44,939 nt of DNA from NCBI GenBank assembly GCA_016705475.1, contig JADIYD010000015.1, positions 1 to 44,939 of the forward strand. The letters are read 5' to 3'. The stretch is from Betaproteobacteria bacterium (GTDB lineage Bacteria; Pseudomonadota; Gammaproteobacteria; Burkholderiales; Rhodocyclaceae). The notes below the pieces were generated by a model. That model was not told the DNA's origin, did no database searches, and was given only the letters and a program-made list of their open reading frames with translations. Shown here one piece after another: positions 17,457 to 28,665 of this stretch. Made by a program: the position numbers and the translations under genes. Numbering within the stretch: the stretch's first letter is position 1; the number at the start of each line of letters is the position of its first letter.

Positions 17457-18335
17457 ATGCGTAAAGGCATCATCCTGGCCGGCGGTTCCGGTACCCGGCT
17501 CTACCCGGTCACTCTGGCCGTTTCCAAGCAACTGCTGCCGATCCACGACAAGCCGATGATCTACTACCCGCTGACGACGCTGATGCTGGCCGGGATTCGC
17601 GACATCCTGATCATCTCGACGCCGCAGGACACGCCGCGCTTTCAGCAATTGCTGGGCGACGGCAGCCTGTGGGGCCTCAACCTCGAATACGCTATCCAGC
17701 CCAGCCCGGACGGCCTGGCCCAGGCTTTCATCATCGGTCGCGACTTTGTCGGCAATGGCGACAGCGCGCTGGTGCTGGGCGACAACATTTTCTACGGCCA
17801 CGAGTTTGCCAACGACCTCGGCGCAGCCGGTGCCCAGACCAGCGGCGCCACGGTCTTCGCCTACCACGTGCATGACCCGGAGCGTTATGGCGTGGTCGAG
17901 TTCGACAAGACAGGGCAGGCGGTCAGCCTCGAAGAAAAGCCGAAGGTGCCGAAGTCGAATTACGCGGTGACCGGGCTCTATTTTTACGATAACCAGGTGC
18001 TCGATATCGCCCGCGACCTCAAGCCGTCGCCGCGTGGCGAGCTGGAAATTACCGACGTCAATCGCGTGTATCTCGAGCGCCAGCAGTTGAACGTGCAGGT
18101 CATGGGCCGCGGCCATGCCTGGCTCGATACCGGCACGCACGAAAGCATGCTCGATGCAAGCCAGTTCATCGCCACCATCGAAAAGCGCCAGGGTCTCAAG
18201 GTGGCCTGTCCGGAAGAAATCGCCTTCCGCAAGGGATGGGTCGATGCCGGCCAGCTCGAAAAGCTGGCCCAGCTGATGCTGAAGAACCCGTACGGTCAAT
18301 ATCTGATGAGCGTACTCAAGGAAAGGGTGTTCTGA
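17457..18335 (+). CDS. rfbA: Glucose-1-phosphate thymidylyltransferase
   Basis: A 292-residue nucleotidyltransferase starting MRKGIILAGGSGTRLYPVTL, with the GGSGTRL phosphate loop, the SKQLLPIHDKPMIYYPL signature, and LVLGDNIFYGH with EKPKVPKSNYAVTGLYFYD. It makes dTDP-glucose from dTTP and glucose-1-phosphate, the entry step of the rhamnose pathway, and is normally inhibited by dTDP-rhamnose. A purine-rich GAGGA lies shortly upstream of the start. The TGA overlaps the rfbC ATG as TGATG. Confidence 0.96.
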   Translation: MRKGIILAGGSGTRLYPVTLAVSKQLLPIHDKPMIYYPLTTLMLAGIRDILIISTPQDTPRFQQLLGDGSLWGLNLEYAIQPSPDGLAQAFIIGRDFVGNGDSALVLGDNIFYGHEFANDLGAAGAQTSGATVFAYHVHDPERYGVVEFDKTGQAVSLEEKPKVPKSNYAVTGLYFYDNQVLDIARDLKPSPRGELEITDVNRVYLERQQLNVQVMGRGHAWLDTGTHESMLDASQFIATIEKRQGLKVACPEEIAFRKGWVDAGQLEKLAQLMLKNPYGQYLMSVLKERVF

Positions 18336-18877
18336 TGCGCGCGATACCGACGGCCATTCCCGATGTGATCGCCCTTTCCCCCAACGTGTTTGGCGACAAC
18401 CGCGGCTTTTTCTATGAGAGTTACAACCAGAAGGTCTTTCAGGATGCCACCGGGCTGGATGTGACCTTCGTTCAGGATAACCACTCCAAGTCCGCCCGCA
18501 ATGTGCTGCGCGGCCTGCACTATCAGGTGCGATATCCGCAGGGCAAGCTGGTGCGCGTGGTTCAGGGCGAGATACTGGATGTTACGGTTGATATCCGCAA
18601 AGGGTCGAAAACCTACGGTCAGTGGATTAGCGCAATTCTCTCGGCGGAAAACAAACGCCAACTGTGGATTCCGCCCGGCCTTGCGCACGGCTTTGTCGTA
18701 CTCTCCGAAACGGCGGAGTTTCTCTACAAGACCACGGACTACTACGCGCCAGCGCATGAGCGCTGCATCGCCTGGAACGACCCGGATCTGGCGATTGACT
18801 GGCAGCTAGTCGGCGAACCGCTGTTGTCGGCCAAGGATGCGGCGGGGCAACGGTTCAAGGATGCGGTTGGGGAATAG
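18335..18877 (+). CDS. rfbC: dTDP-4-dehydrorhamnose 3,5-epimerase
   Basis: A 180-residue RmlC cupin with FGDNRGFFYESYN, VQDNHSKSARNVLRGLHYQ (catalytic His region) and WIPPGLAHGFVVLSE. It epimerises C3 and C5 of the 4-keto sugar. The start at 18335 gives the normal family length and overlaps the rfbA stop. It completes the four-gene rhamnose set. A vapBC module follows after 88 bp. Confidence 0.95.
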   Translation: MRAIPTAIPDVIALSPNVFGDNRGFFYESYNQKVFQDATGLDVTFVQDNHSKSARNVLRGLHYQVRYPQGKLVRVVQGEILDVTVDIRKGSKTYGQWISAILSAENKRQLWIPPGLAHGFVVLSETAEFLYKTTDYYAPAHERCIAWNDPDLAIDWQLVGEPLLSAKDAAGQRFKDAVGE

Positions 18878-18924
18878 TTTGGCGGTTCTTCCGTAATACG
18901 TCCGGAAATGGATATTTTTTCGAT

Positions 18925-18942
18925 GGTATATACTTGGTATAT
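18925..18942 (+). promoter_or_regulatory. Candidate vapBC operator/promoter repeats
   Basis: GGTATAT occurs at 18925-18931 and 18936-18942, 11 bp apart (about one helical turn), in an AT-rich stretch just upstream of vapB. TATACT-like -10 sequences overlap the repeats. A paired-site operator bound by the VapB/VapC complex is typical of such modules. Confidence 0.55.
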
Positions 18943-18965
18943 CAATCGTTGTTGGAGGTGCTCAA

Positions 18966-19205
18966 ATGCAAACTGCAAAATTATTCCAGAATGGCCGAAG
19001 CCAAGCTGTTCGGTTGCCCAAGGCATTTCGTTTTGAAGGGGTGAGCGAGGTTCGCATCGAGCGCGATGGTGATCGGGTTGTACTCAGTCCGGCATCGCGG
19101 CCTTCCATTGAGGGGCTGATTGCGGCGCTGGACGAGTTTGATCGCGAAAATCCGATGCCGGAGCGCGAGCAGGTTGCCGCGCCCGATCAGCGCGAATCCT
19201 GGTAA
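18966..19205 (+). CDS. vapB: VapB-type antitoxin (AbrB/SpoVT domain)
   Basis: A 79-residue protein starting MQTAKLFQNGRSQAVRLPKA, the swapped-hairpin AbrB DNA-binding fold of VapB/MazE-like antitoxins, followed by RIERDGDRVVLSPAS and an acidic toxin-binding tail (LDEFDRENPMPERE). GGAGG at 18954-18958 gives a good ribosome site. It would neutralise the next gene's nuclease and repress the operon. The stop lies 11 bp before vapC. Confidence 0.9.
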   Translation: MQTAKLFQNGRSQAVRLPKAFRFEGVSEVRIERDGDRVVLSPASRPSIEGLIAALDEFDRENPMPEREQVAAPDQRESW

Positions 19206-19216
19206 CGGATTTTCAG

Positions 19217-19618
19217 ATGCGTTTCATGCTCGATACCAATATTTGTATTTACGCGATCAAGAACCGGTCGGCTGAGGTGCTGCAGGCGTTGCGGACGCAT
19301 GAGGCGGCCGGCATCGGGGTGTCAAGTATTACCGTGGCCGAGTTGTTTTTCGGTATCGAAAAAAGTGGCTCGGCAAGAAATCGTCTGGCCTTGCAACATT
19401 TTCTGGAGCCATTGGAGATTGCTGATTTCGATATGGCTGCGGCACAGGTTTATGGGGCGGTAAGGCAGCAACTTGAGCTTTCGGGAACACCGATTGGTCC
19501 GCTGGATACGCAAATCGCCGCGCATGCTCTGGCCCTTGGGGTAACGCTGGTTAGCAACAACCTTCGGGAGTTTTCTCGGGTCAAGTCGCTGCAGCTTGCG
19601 AATTGGGTTGGTGCTTGA
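19217..19618 (+). CDS. vapC: VapC-type PIN-domain ribonuclease toxin
   Basis: A 133-residue PIN domain starting MRFMLDTNICIYAIKN. Acidic active-site residues are Asp6, Glu42 (ITVAELFFG) and Asp97 (GPLDTQIAA), and the typical VSNNLREFSRV segment is near the end. VapC toxins cut tRNA or rRNA when free of VapB. The module interrupts two sugar-nucleotide loci (rfb and manC), suggesting insertion as a small mobile gene pair. The frame is intact. Confidence 0.93.
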   Translation: MRFMLDTNICIYAIKNRSAEVLQALRTHEAAGIGVSSITVAELFFGIEKSGSARNRLALQHFLEPLEIADFDMAAAQVYGAVRQQLELSGTPIGPLDTQIAAHALALGVTLVSNNLREFSRVKSLQLANWVGA

Positions 19619-19652
19619 TTTTGCACAACATAAGTTTAATGGTTTCATTTTT

Positions 19653-19681
19653 GGGCATTTTTTCCGGTTGACCGTAGCAAT
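19653..19681 (+). repeat. Dispersed TTGACCG motif, copy 2 (intergenic)
   Basis: The site reads GGGCA, T6, CCGG, then TTGACCGTAGCAAT. It is nearly identical to copy 6 at 42594-42622, differing by one C in the C run. It lies between the vapC stop and the manC start, 28 bp before the latter. Confidence 0.7.
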
Positions 19682-19708
19682 CAACGTTTTTCATAGGTGT
19701 GTATTTTC

Positions 19709-21148
19709 ATGACCCAGATTCTCCCCGTCGTTCTCTCCGGTGGTTCCGGCACGCGTCTTTGGCCCTTGTCCCGCGAGAAATACCCGAAGCAGCTGTTGCC
19801 GCTGGTCGGCGAACAGTCGATGTTGCAAGCCACGGTAGCGCGTCTCGACGGCCTGGCCGACATGGCGGGGCCCTTGCTCGTGTGCAACGAGGAACATCGC
19901 TTCGTCGTCGCCGAACAGATCCGCACCCTCGGCCTGCACGGCTCAGTCCTGCTTGAACCCTTCGGCCGCAACACCGCCCCGGCCCTTGCCCTGGCCGCCC
20001 TCTGGGCCGTGCGCGACGGTGAAGATCCCGTCCTCGTCGTCATGCCCGCCGACCACGACATCGCCGACGGTGCCGCTTTCCGCGATGCTGTCAGCCGCGC
20101 CGCCAAACTCGCCGAAACCGGCGTCACCGTCACCTTCGGTATCACCCCGGATTGCCCGGAAACCGGCTACGGCTACATCCAGCGCGGCCAAGACCTGGCC
20201 GATGGCTCCGGCGCCTTCGCCTTGGCCCGCTTCGTCGAAAAGCCGGATCGCCCGACCGCCGAAAGCTATCTAGATTCCGGCGACTACCTCTGGAACAGCG
20301 GCATCTTCGTCATCAGGGCCTCCGTCTGGATCGCCGCCCTCGGCATTTGCCGTCCCGACATCCTGTCCGCCTGCCAAAAGGCACTGGCCGGTGGCAAGAC
20401 CGACGGTGACTTCGTCCGTGTTGACGTTGACGCCTTCAAGGCCTGCCCCGCCGACTCCATCGACTACGCCGTCATGGAACGTCTCACCACCGGCGGTGCC
20501 GGCCTGCCCAAAGCCGCCGTCATCCCGCTCACCGCTGGCTGGTCCGACGTCGGCGCCTGGGATGCCCTGTGGAAAGTTCTGCCTAAATGCGGAGAAGGCA
20601 ACGCCACCCGTGGTGACGTCATGCTCGAAAACTGTCGTGACACCCTCGTCGTCTCCGAAGGCCGCCTCGTCGCCTGCATCGGCGTCAGCAACCTCGTCGT
20701 TGTCGAAACCGACGATGCCGTCCTCGTCGTCCATCACGACGCCACACAAGACGTCAAAAAGATTGTCGACCGCCTCAAAGCCGACAAACGCAGCGTCGCC
20801 CAGTGGCACCGCAAGGTCTATCGCCCCTGGGGCTGGTACGACGGCGTCGATGCCGGCGAACGCTTCCAGGTCAAGCGTATCGGCGTCAAACCGGGCGGCA
20901 CCCTGTCGCTGCAAATGCACCACCACCGCGCCGAACACTGGATCGTCGTCAGCGGCACGGCCCGCGTGACCAAGGGTGAAGAGACCTTCCTCGTCTCCGA
21001 GAACCAGTCGACCTACATCCCGCTCGGCATGACCCACCGCCTGGAAAACCCCGGTGTTGTGCCGCTCGAGATGATCGAAGTGCAGTCGGGCAGCTACCTG
21101 GGCGAGGATGACATCGTGCGTTTTGAGGATACTTACGGGCGGAGTTGA
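19709..21148 (+). CDS. manC: Mannose-1-phosphate guanylyltransferase / mannose-6-phosphate isomerase
   Basis: A bifunctional type II enzyme of 479 residues. The N-terminal GDP-mannose pyrophosphorylase has GGSGTRLWPLSREKYPKQ (from residue 11), VMPADHDI and FVEKPDRPTAESYL. The C-terminal cupin isomerase has RPWGWYDGVDAGERFQVKRI and LQMHHHRAEHWIVVSG. It supplies GDP-mannose for polysaccharide. I chose the ATG at 19709, preceded by AGGTG at 19695-19699; an in-frame GTG at 19697 is possible. Codon choice leans strongly to C-ending codons (GTC, GCC, CTC) compared with rfbA, suggesting a different history. Confidence 0.94.
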   Translation: MTQILPVVLSGGSGTRLWPLSREKYPKQLLPLVGEQSMLQATVARLDGLADMAGPLLVCNEEHRFVVAEQIRTLGLHGSVLLEPFGRNTAPALALAALWAVRDGEDPVLVVMPADHDIADGAAFRDAVSRAAKLAETGVTVTFGITPDCPETGYGYIQRGQDLADGSGAFALARFVEKPDRPTAESYLDSGDYLWNSGIFVIRASVWIAALGICRPDILSACQKALAGGKTDGDFVRVDVDAFKACPADSIDYAVMERLTTGGAGLPKAAVIPLTAGWSDVGAWDALWKVLPKCGEGNATRGDVMLENCRDTLVVSEGRLVACIGVSNLVVVETDDAVLVVHHDATQDVKKIVDRLKADKRSVAQWHRKVYRPWGWYDGVDAGERFQVKRIGVKPGGTLSLQMHHHRAEHWIVVSGTARVTKGEETFLVSENQSTYIPLGMTHRLENPGVVPLEMIEVQSGSYLGEDDIVRFEDTYGRS

Positions 21149-21454
21149 GGGGGGGGCTTCATGCCCTTAGTCTGAATTGACTATTCTCATCAGGCCGGAT
21201 CAATTCGGTATTCGTATCGTATAAATGATTGAGAAAACGGTATCCACATGAAGAAACTTGTCGCCGCTATTGAAGTCTTTTCCGCCTTTTGATTGTTGCC
21301 CGGCTGTATTTTTGTTACATCGCTGGAAAGGGGGCGACGTCTTTTATAATGTCCGCCTTCTGTATCCCACGAACGGCAATCGGACTCCGGCTTTTGACCC
21401 CCTGTGCTTCGGCAGTTGTGCGGTGTCGAGGGAGCGGTCAGGTCAACGCAGTCT
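21149..21454. other. Intergenic gap without a recognised gene
   Basis: A 306-bp gap between manC and the DnaJ-type gene. A TATAAT hexamer at 21345-21350 could be the -10 box for the downstream gene, but no good -35 sits 17 bp upstream. A 14-codon frame starts at 21248 (MKKLVAAIEVFSAF) with no clear ribosome site. I see no RNA gene or terminator with confidence. Confidence 0.4.
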
Positions 21455-22451
21455 ATGAATTCCGATCCCCATGAAATTCTCGGTGTCTCTCCCGGGGCTG
21501 CGCCGGCCGAGCTGAAGCGCGCCTATCGTCGGCTGGCCATGCGCTGGCACCCGGATCGCAGTGATCATCCACAGGCAACCGAGCGTTTCAAGGAAATCAG
21601 TGCGGCCTACGAGCAGTTGCTCGCCACTGACTTGCCGGAAGATGAAGCGGTAGCGGAGTCTGCCGAACCCGAGGAGCGTGTGGCCAGAGCGGCCGATATC
21701 CGGCTCAATCTGGACATCAGTCTGGAAGAAGGCCGCTGCCGGCTGTCGCAAGACCATCCACTACACGCGCGGCAATGCTTGCACGACCTGCGACGGTACT
21801 GGCGAGCATGGCATGAGCAGAACGCGTTTTTGCAGCGCATGCCATGGCAGTGGCCGGGTACACGATGCCAAGCGCAATCTGGTGCGATGTGAGGACTGTG
21901 GCGGACGAGGGTTGTTTACCGAGCGGATATGTGCCGACTGTGGTGGAAGTGGCCGCGACCTGGCCGATGTCAGCCTGGAAATTCGGGTACCGCATGGCAT
22001 GTTGCCCGGTGACGAGCTGCGCCTGGCCGGGCAGGGCGAACCGGGCGATGATGAGCTGCAGCCGGGAGATCTGTTCCTGACGATCATCATTCATTCGCAT
22101 CCGCTCTATCAACTGCGTGGACGGGATCTGCATTTCGCGATGCCTGTCAGTGCGCTGGCCATGATGGCCGGCGGCGATGTTGATTTGCCTTCTCTGGCCG
22201 GCATGCGCAGCATTTCGCTGGAAGCGGGAAAGGCAGAGCGTCGCCAGGTTCGTCTCGCTGGCAAGGGTTATCCGGGGCGTGGCAAGAATCACGCTGGCGA
22301 CCTTATTGTTGAACTGGAGCCGATATTTCCGCAAACGCTCAGCGCCCGCCAACGCAAGCTGCTGTTGCAGGCCAATGCGGCGCTACTTGACGATGCAACT
22401 GAGTCGTTGCCGGAGATCGCTGCGTGGCGAATTGCTCACGGCGTTGAGTAG
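21455..22451 (+). CDS. DnaJ-type co-chaperone with zinc fingers (one frameshift)
   Basis: The J domain (residues 1-65) has HPD at 32-34 within RRLAMRWHPDRSDHP. After an acidic linker come four CxxCxGxG zinc motifs: CTTCDGTG, CSACHGSG, CEDCGGRG and CADCGGSG. The C-terminal substrate domain follows (IRVPHGMLPGDELRLAGQG; GDLFLTIIIHSHPLYQLRGR). There is no long Gly/Phe region, so it is shorter than canonical DnaJ and may be a second paralogue. The frame breaks once near 21740, between LNLDISLEEG and CRKTIHYTRGN. DnaJ proteins stimulate DnaK ATPase. It is convergent with the minus-strand gcv genes. Confidence 0.85.
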
Positions 22452-22458
22452 GCGGCCC

Positions 22459-23000
22459 TCAGGGCTGCGGGTGCGGATTGAAATTAAAGCGTTTTTTCGT
22501 GTCGACCGTGGCAATCGATTGCAGATTCAGGTTCTGCCAGCGAATATCGCCGGAGCCGGTTTCCATGAGGCGGATAAAGGCATCATCTGAAACCAGTTGC
22601 TCGTTTTCGTCATGGCATTCGGCAAGGAATTGCGCCAGATCGCGGTCGCTGAGCAGGCCGATACCCAGGCTTGTCTCCAGCAGGACGCTGCCTTCTTCGT
22701 CGAGGTAAATGGCATTGAGCTGGCCGGCCGGTTCGCCGGTATGGCTGACGAAGTCACCACCCTCGCGGCGGAAAACCCAGGGCGTGTAGGCCAGTTCAAC
22801 GAAGACCCGCTGCGGGCCGTTCTGCACGAACCAGCAACCGCGGTCATCGACCCCGTATTGCCGGTTGAGCAGGGCAATGAAGCCGTGATGGGTGACGCGC
22901 TCTCCCTGCAATCGCCAGTCGCCCCGCCGGTCGAGCGACAACCAGTCGTAACAGGCGGGGACGTTGGGCCATTTGGCGATGGCAGAGAGATCGACGGCCA

Positions 23001-23001
<1 letters not shown>
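22459..23001 (-). CDS. Conserved-looking protein of unknown function, last gene of gcv operon
   Basis: A 180-residue soluble protein starting MAVDLSAIAKWPNVPACYDW, with LDRRGDWRLQGERVTHHGFI, DRGCWFVQNGPQRVFVELAY and a C-terminal AFIRLMETGSGDIRWQNLN. There is no signal peptide or membrane segment. I do not recognise the family. Its ATG overlaps the gcvP stop as TGATG, implying coupled translation at the end of the glycine-cleavage operon, though the role need not be in glycine metabolism. The last residues (SIATVDTKKRF onward) are encoded by a copy of the dispersed motif. Confidence 0.75.
22489..22515 (+). repeat. Dispersed TTGACCG motif, copy 3 (inside gene tail)
   Basis: The site reads GCG, T6, CGTG, then TCGACCGTGGCAAT. 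On the minus strand it encodes ATVDTKK near the C-terminus of the unknown protein, in the same reading frame as the DUF58 copy. Confidence 0.55.
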
Positions 23002-25892
<2,891 letters not shown>

Positions 25893-25905
25893 GGGCTGTC
25901 CTTGC

Positions 25906-26292
25906 TTAGGCGGCGTCAGCGACGGCCTGATAGGCGGCGGCGTCGAGCATCTTGTCGAGATCGGCAACGTTGTCCGGCGTCATCTTGAACAGCCAGGCGC
26001 TGTAAGCGTCCTGATTGACGGATTCCGGCGCATCGGCGGCGGCCTGGTTCACTTCGGTGACCGTGCCGGCGATCGGGGCGTAGACATCGGCCGCAGCCTT
26101 GACCGATTCGACGACGGCGATTTCCTTGTCGGCGTCGTAATGGGCGCCGACTTCCGGCAGTTCGACGAAAACGAGGTCGCCGAGCGCTTCCTGGGCGTGG
26201 TCGGTAATGCCGACGGTGACGGAGCCGTCAGCGTTGAGCAGCATCCATTCATGGGAGGCGGCGTACTTGAGGTTGGCGAGGACGTTGGACAT
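25906..26292 (-). CDS. gcvH: Glycine cleavage system H protein
   Basis: A 128-residue lipoyl carrier: MSNVLANLKYAASHEWMLLN, then GITDHAQEALGDLVFVELPE and DKEIAVVESVKAAADVYAP, where Lys65 in VESVKA is the lipoylation site. It shuttles the aminomethyl intermediate between GcvP, GcvT and the L protein. An AGGAGA lies just upstream of the ATG at 26292. It sits 13 bp before gcvP. Confidence 0.96.
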   Translation of the reverse strand: MSNVLANLKYAASHEWMLLNADGSVTVGITDHAQEALGDLVFVELPEVGAHYDADKEIAVVESVKAAADVYAPIAGTVTEVNQAAADAPESVNQDAYSAWLFKMTPDNVADLDKMLDAAAYQAVADAA

Positions 26293-26329
26293 GGTTTTCT
26301 CCTGAATGGGCGAATTTATTAAAAAGAGA

Positions 26330-27421
26330 TTAGATGACTGCTTTGCCGTTGCGGGCGAATACGGGTTTAGTGACCTTGGCCTTCAAAGCCTTGCCACGAA
26401 TATCGACTTCGACTTCGTCGCCAATCTGCACGCCGAGCGGCAGACGGGCGAGGGCGATGGACTGCTGTAGCGTCGGCGAGAAGCTGCCGGAGGTGATTTC
26501 ACCATCGCCGTGTGGGGTCGTGACCTTTTGGTGGCCACGCAGCACGCCCTTGTCGAGCAGGATCAGGCCGAGGAACTGCTTTTGCTGACCTGCTGCGGTC
26601 AACGCCGATTTTCCGACAAAATCGCGGTCGGTATTCATGGAAACCGTCCATGCCAGTCCCGCGTCGAGCGGTGAAACTGTCTCATCCATGTCCTGACCGT
26701 AGAGATTCATGCCGGCTTCCAGACGTAGCGTGTCGCGCGCACCGAGGCCGCAAGGGGCGACGCCAGCCGCGTTCAGCTTGTTCCACATGGCTTCGGCTTC
26801 GCCGGCCGGTAGCATGATTTCGTAGCCGTCTTCACCGGTGTAGCCGGTGCTGGCGATGAAATACTGATCAACTTCAGCCGCGAAGAACGCCTTCAGGCCT
26901 TCGGTCGCAGCCTTGGCCTGGGGCAGGACTTCCCAGACCTTGGCGCGGGCATTCGGGCCTTGCACGGCAATGATGCCGAGGTTATTGGCGCCATCGCGGC
27001 GCTGGGTGATGGTCACATCCAGCTTCCATTCGGCCACCTTGGCCTGCATCCAGGCCAGATCCTTCTCGGCCGTGCCAGCATTGACCACGATGCGGAAGCG
27101 GGTGTCGGTCAGGAAATAGATGATCAGGTCGTCGATGACGCCGCCGGCATCATTGAGCATGGCGGCGTAGAGCGCCTTGCCGGACACCTTGAGCTTGGCG
27201 ACATCGTTGGCGACAAGGCGGGAGAGGAAGGCGCGGCAATCAGGGCCGACGACATCGACCGGGCACATGTGCGACACATCGAACATGCCGCAGTTGTTGC
27301 GGACCGCGTTGTGCTCCTCGATCTGCGAACCGTAGTTCACCGGCATGTCCCAGCCGCCGAAATCGACCATCCTGGCATTCATTGCGCGGTGGGCAGAATT
27401 TAAAACCGTTTTCTTCAGCAT
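26330..27421 (-). CDS. gcvT: Aminomethyltransferase, glycine cleavage T protein
   Basis: A 363-residue T protein with FGGWDMPVNYGSQIEEHNAV, FDVSHMCPVDV, STGYTGEDGYEIMLPA and GLGARDTLRLEAGMNLYG, all typical folate-binding signatures. It transfers the methylene group to tetrahydrofolate and releases ammonia. It is the first gene after the glycine riboswitch, with gcvH 37 bp downstream. The frame is intact. Confidence 0.97.
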   Translation of the reverse strand: MLKKTVLNSAHRAMNARMVDFGGWDMPVNYGSQIEEHNAVRNNCGMFDVSHMCPVDVVGPDCRAFLSRLVANDVAKLKVSGKALYAAMLNDAGGVIDDLIIYFLTDTRFRIVVNAGTAEKDLAWMQAKVAEWKLDVTITQRRDGANNLGIIAVQGPNARAKVWEVLPQAKAATEGLKAFFAAEVDQYFIASTGYTGEDGYEIMLPAGEAEAMWNKLNAAGVAPCGLGARDTLRLEAGMNLYGQDMDETVSPLDAGLAWTVSMNTDRDFVGKSALTAAGQQKQFLGLILLDKGVLRGHQKVTTPHGDGEITSGSFSPTLQQSIALARLPLGVQIGDEVEVDIRGKALKAKVTKPVFARNGKAVI

Positions 27422-27465
27422 ATCAATCCTTTACGATCGTTTGTTAACGTCGGTTCTAGAAACGG

Positions 27466-27504
27466 AAAAAGGGTGAAACGAAAGATTGGCCTTTCGTTTC
27501 ACCC
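27466..27504 (-). terminator. Riboswitch-controlled terminator upstream of gcvT
   Basis: On the minus strand, AGGGGTGAAACGAAAG pairs with CTTTCGTTTCACCC across a short loop, followed by five T. It begins directly at the end of the second glycine aptamer, whose closing strand overlaps the 5' arm, so ligand binding would be expected to prevent the terminator. Confidence 0.85.
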
Positions 27505-27709
27505 CTCTGTCCTTGATACCTGAGAGATTTGCCCCATCGGTGGATGTCGGTGTTGGCCGCCATCGCTCTCCAGAGTTTTTTGGCTAGTGGTCTGTTTCGC
27601 AAATTGCGTAGCAGACTACTAATGCCGTGTTCCGCGGTCCTTTTGCCTGAGCGTTTTCGGGTGGTTTTGCGCCTTCGGCGGCAGACGGATCTGCGCTCTC
27701 CCACGGAAC
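27500..27709 (-). promoter_or_regulatory. Tandem glycine riboswitch (two aptamers)
   Basis: Read on the minus strand, two similar aptamer cores follow each other. The first (about 27709-27632) has GGGAGAGCGCAGAT, GCCGCCGAAGGCGCAAAACC and CGCTCAGGCAAAAGGACCG. The second (about 27580-27500) has CTGGAGAGCGATGG, CCACCGATGGGGCAAA and TCTCAGGTATCAAGGACAGA. GGAGAG, the purine-rich joins and TCAGGxAxxAGGAC are hallmarks of the glycine riboswitch. It lies between a sigma70 promoter and a terminator, ahead of gcvT-gcvH-gcvP, fitting activation of glycine catabolism by glycine. Confidence 0.93.
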
Positions 27710-27716
27710 GAGTGGC

Positions 27717-27745
27717 ACTATAACGGGATGCTGCGGTCTGATCAA
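27717..27745 (-). promoter_or_regulatory. Sigma70-type promoter of the gcv operon
   Basis: On the minus strand, TTGATC (27745-27740), a 17-bp spacer and TATAGT (27722-27717) form a near-consensus promoter. Transcription would begin about 27710, at the first riboswitch aptamer. Confidence 0.8.
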
Positions 27746-27775
27746 CCTGCTGCACTGCACAAGCGAAGCCGGAGC

Positions 27776-28663
27776 ATGGTCTCGTTCGTGCTAAACTCTT
27801 CGTTTGCCTTCAATCGCTTACCCGTGACGCCAGCCAATTTCGATTTCCACAGCCATTCCATCGTTTCCGACGGCTTTTTGCCACCGCAGGTGGTGGCCCG
27901 GCGCGCAGCGGGTAACGGTGTCGATCTCTGGGCGCTGACCGATCACGACGATCTCGGCGGTCTGGTCGAGGCCAGGGCCGCGGCGGAAGAGGCCGGCATG
28001 CGCTTCGTCAATGGGGTCGAAATCTCCATTGAATGGCGCGGTGTGCCGATTCACGTCGTTGGTCTCGGCTTCGATCCGGCCAATCCGGCATTGAGCGGTG
28101 GCCTTGATGAACTACGCGTCGGTCGCGTCGAGCGCGCCAGGCGGATGGGTGACGCGCTCGCCGCCATCGGTATTCCCGGCGTCTATGAAGGTGCCCTTTG
28201 CTTTGTGACCAACCCGAGCCTGATTTCGCGCGCCCATTTTGCTCGCTACCTGGTGTCGATTGGCATTGCCCGCGATGTGCCGGGTGTTTTCCAGCATTAC
28301 CTGACGCCAGGCAAGCCAGGTTATGTCGATCATCGCTGGGCAACGCTGGAAGAAGCGGTGGGCTGGATCACCGGTGCCGGCGGTGCCGCCGTTGTGGCTC
28401 ACCCGGCGCGCTACAAGATGTCCGGTGCCGATATGCGCCGTTTCCTCGATGACTTCAAGGACGTCGGCGGGCGGGGTATCGAAGTGACCTGCGGCAGCCA
28501 TTCGCCTGACCACGTCATGCATTTCGCCCGTCTGGCGCGCCACTATGAGTTCCATGCCTCGCGTGGCTCCGATTTTCACGGCCCGGATGAAAGTTATGTC
28601 GATCTTGGCAAGCTCCCGCAGTTGCCGGAAGACCTGAAGCCGGTCTGGCGTCTGGTGATCTGA
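27776..28663 (+). CDS. rnm: PHP-domain phosphoesterase (RNase AM / YciV family)
   Basis: The PHP metal-binding motifs are seen in order: FDFHSHSIVSDG, ALTDHDDLGGL, GVEISIEW, AVVAHPARY, and a final GSDFHGPDE. Members related to YciV/TrpH hydrolyse 3',5'-bisphosphonucleotides and trim rRNA 5' ends. The pairing with a yciO-like gene two bases downstream matches the E. coli yciV-yciO neighbourhood and supports this subfamily. The start is uncertain: ATG 27776 has no clear ribosome site, and GTG 27824 would begin five residues before the first motif. The divergent gcv promoter lies just upstream. Confidence 0.82.
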   Translation: MVSFVLNSSFAFNRLPVTPANFDFHSHSIVSDGFLPPQVVARRAAGNGVDLWALTDHDDLGGLVEARAAAEEAGMRFVNGVEISIEWRGVPIHVVGLGFDPANPALSGGLDELRVGRVERARRMGDALAAIGIPGVYEGALCFVTNPSLISRAHFARYLVSIGIARDVPGVFQHYLTPGKPGYVDHRWATLEEAVGWITGAGGAAVVAHPARYKMSGADMRRFLDDFKDVGGRGIEVTCGSHSPDHVMHFARLARHYEFHASRGSDFHGPDESYVDLGKLPQLPEDLKPVWRLVI

Positions 28664-28665
28664 AC

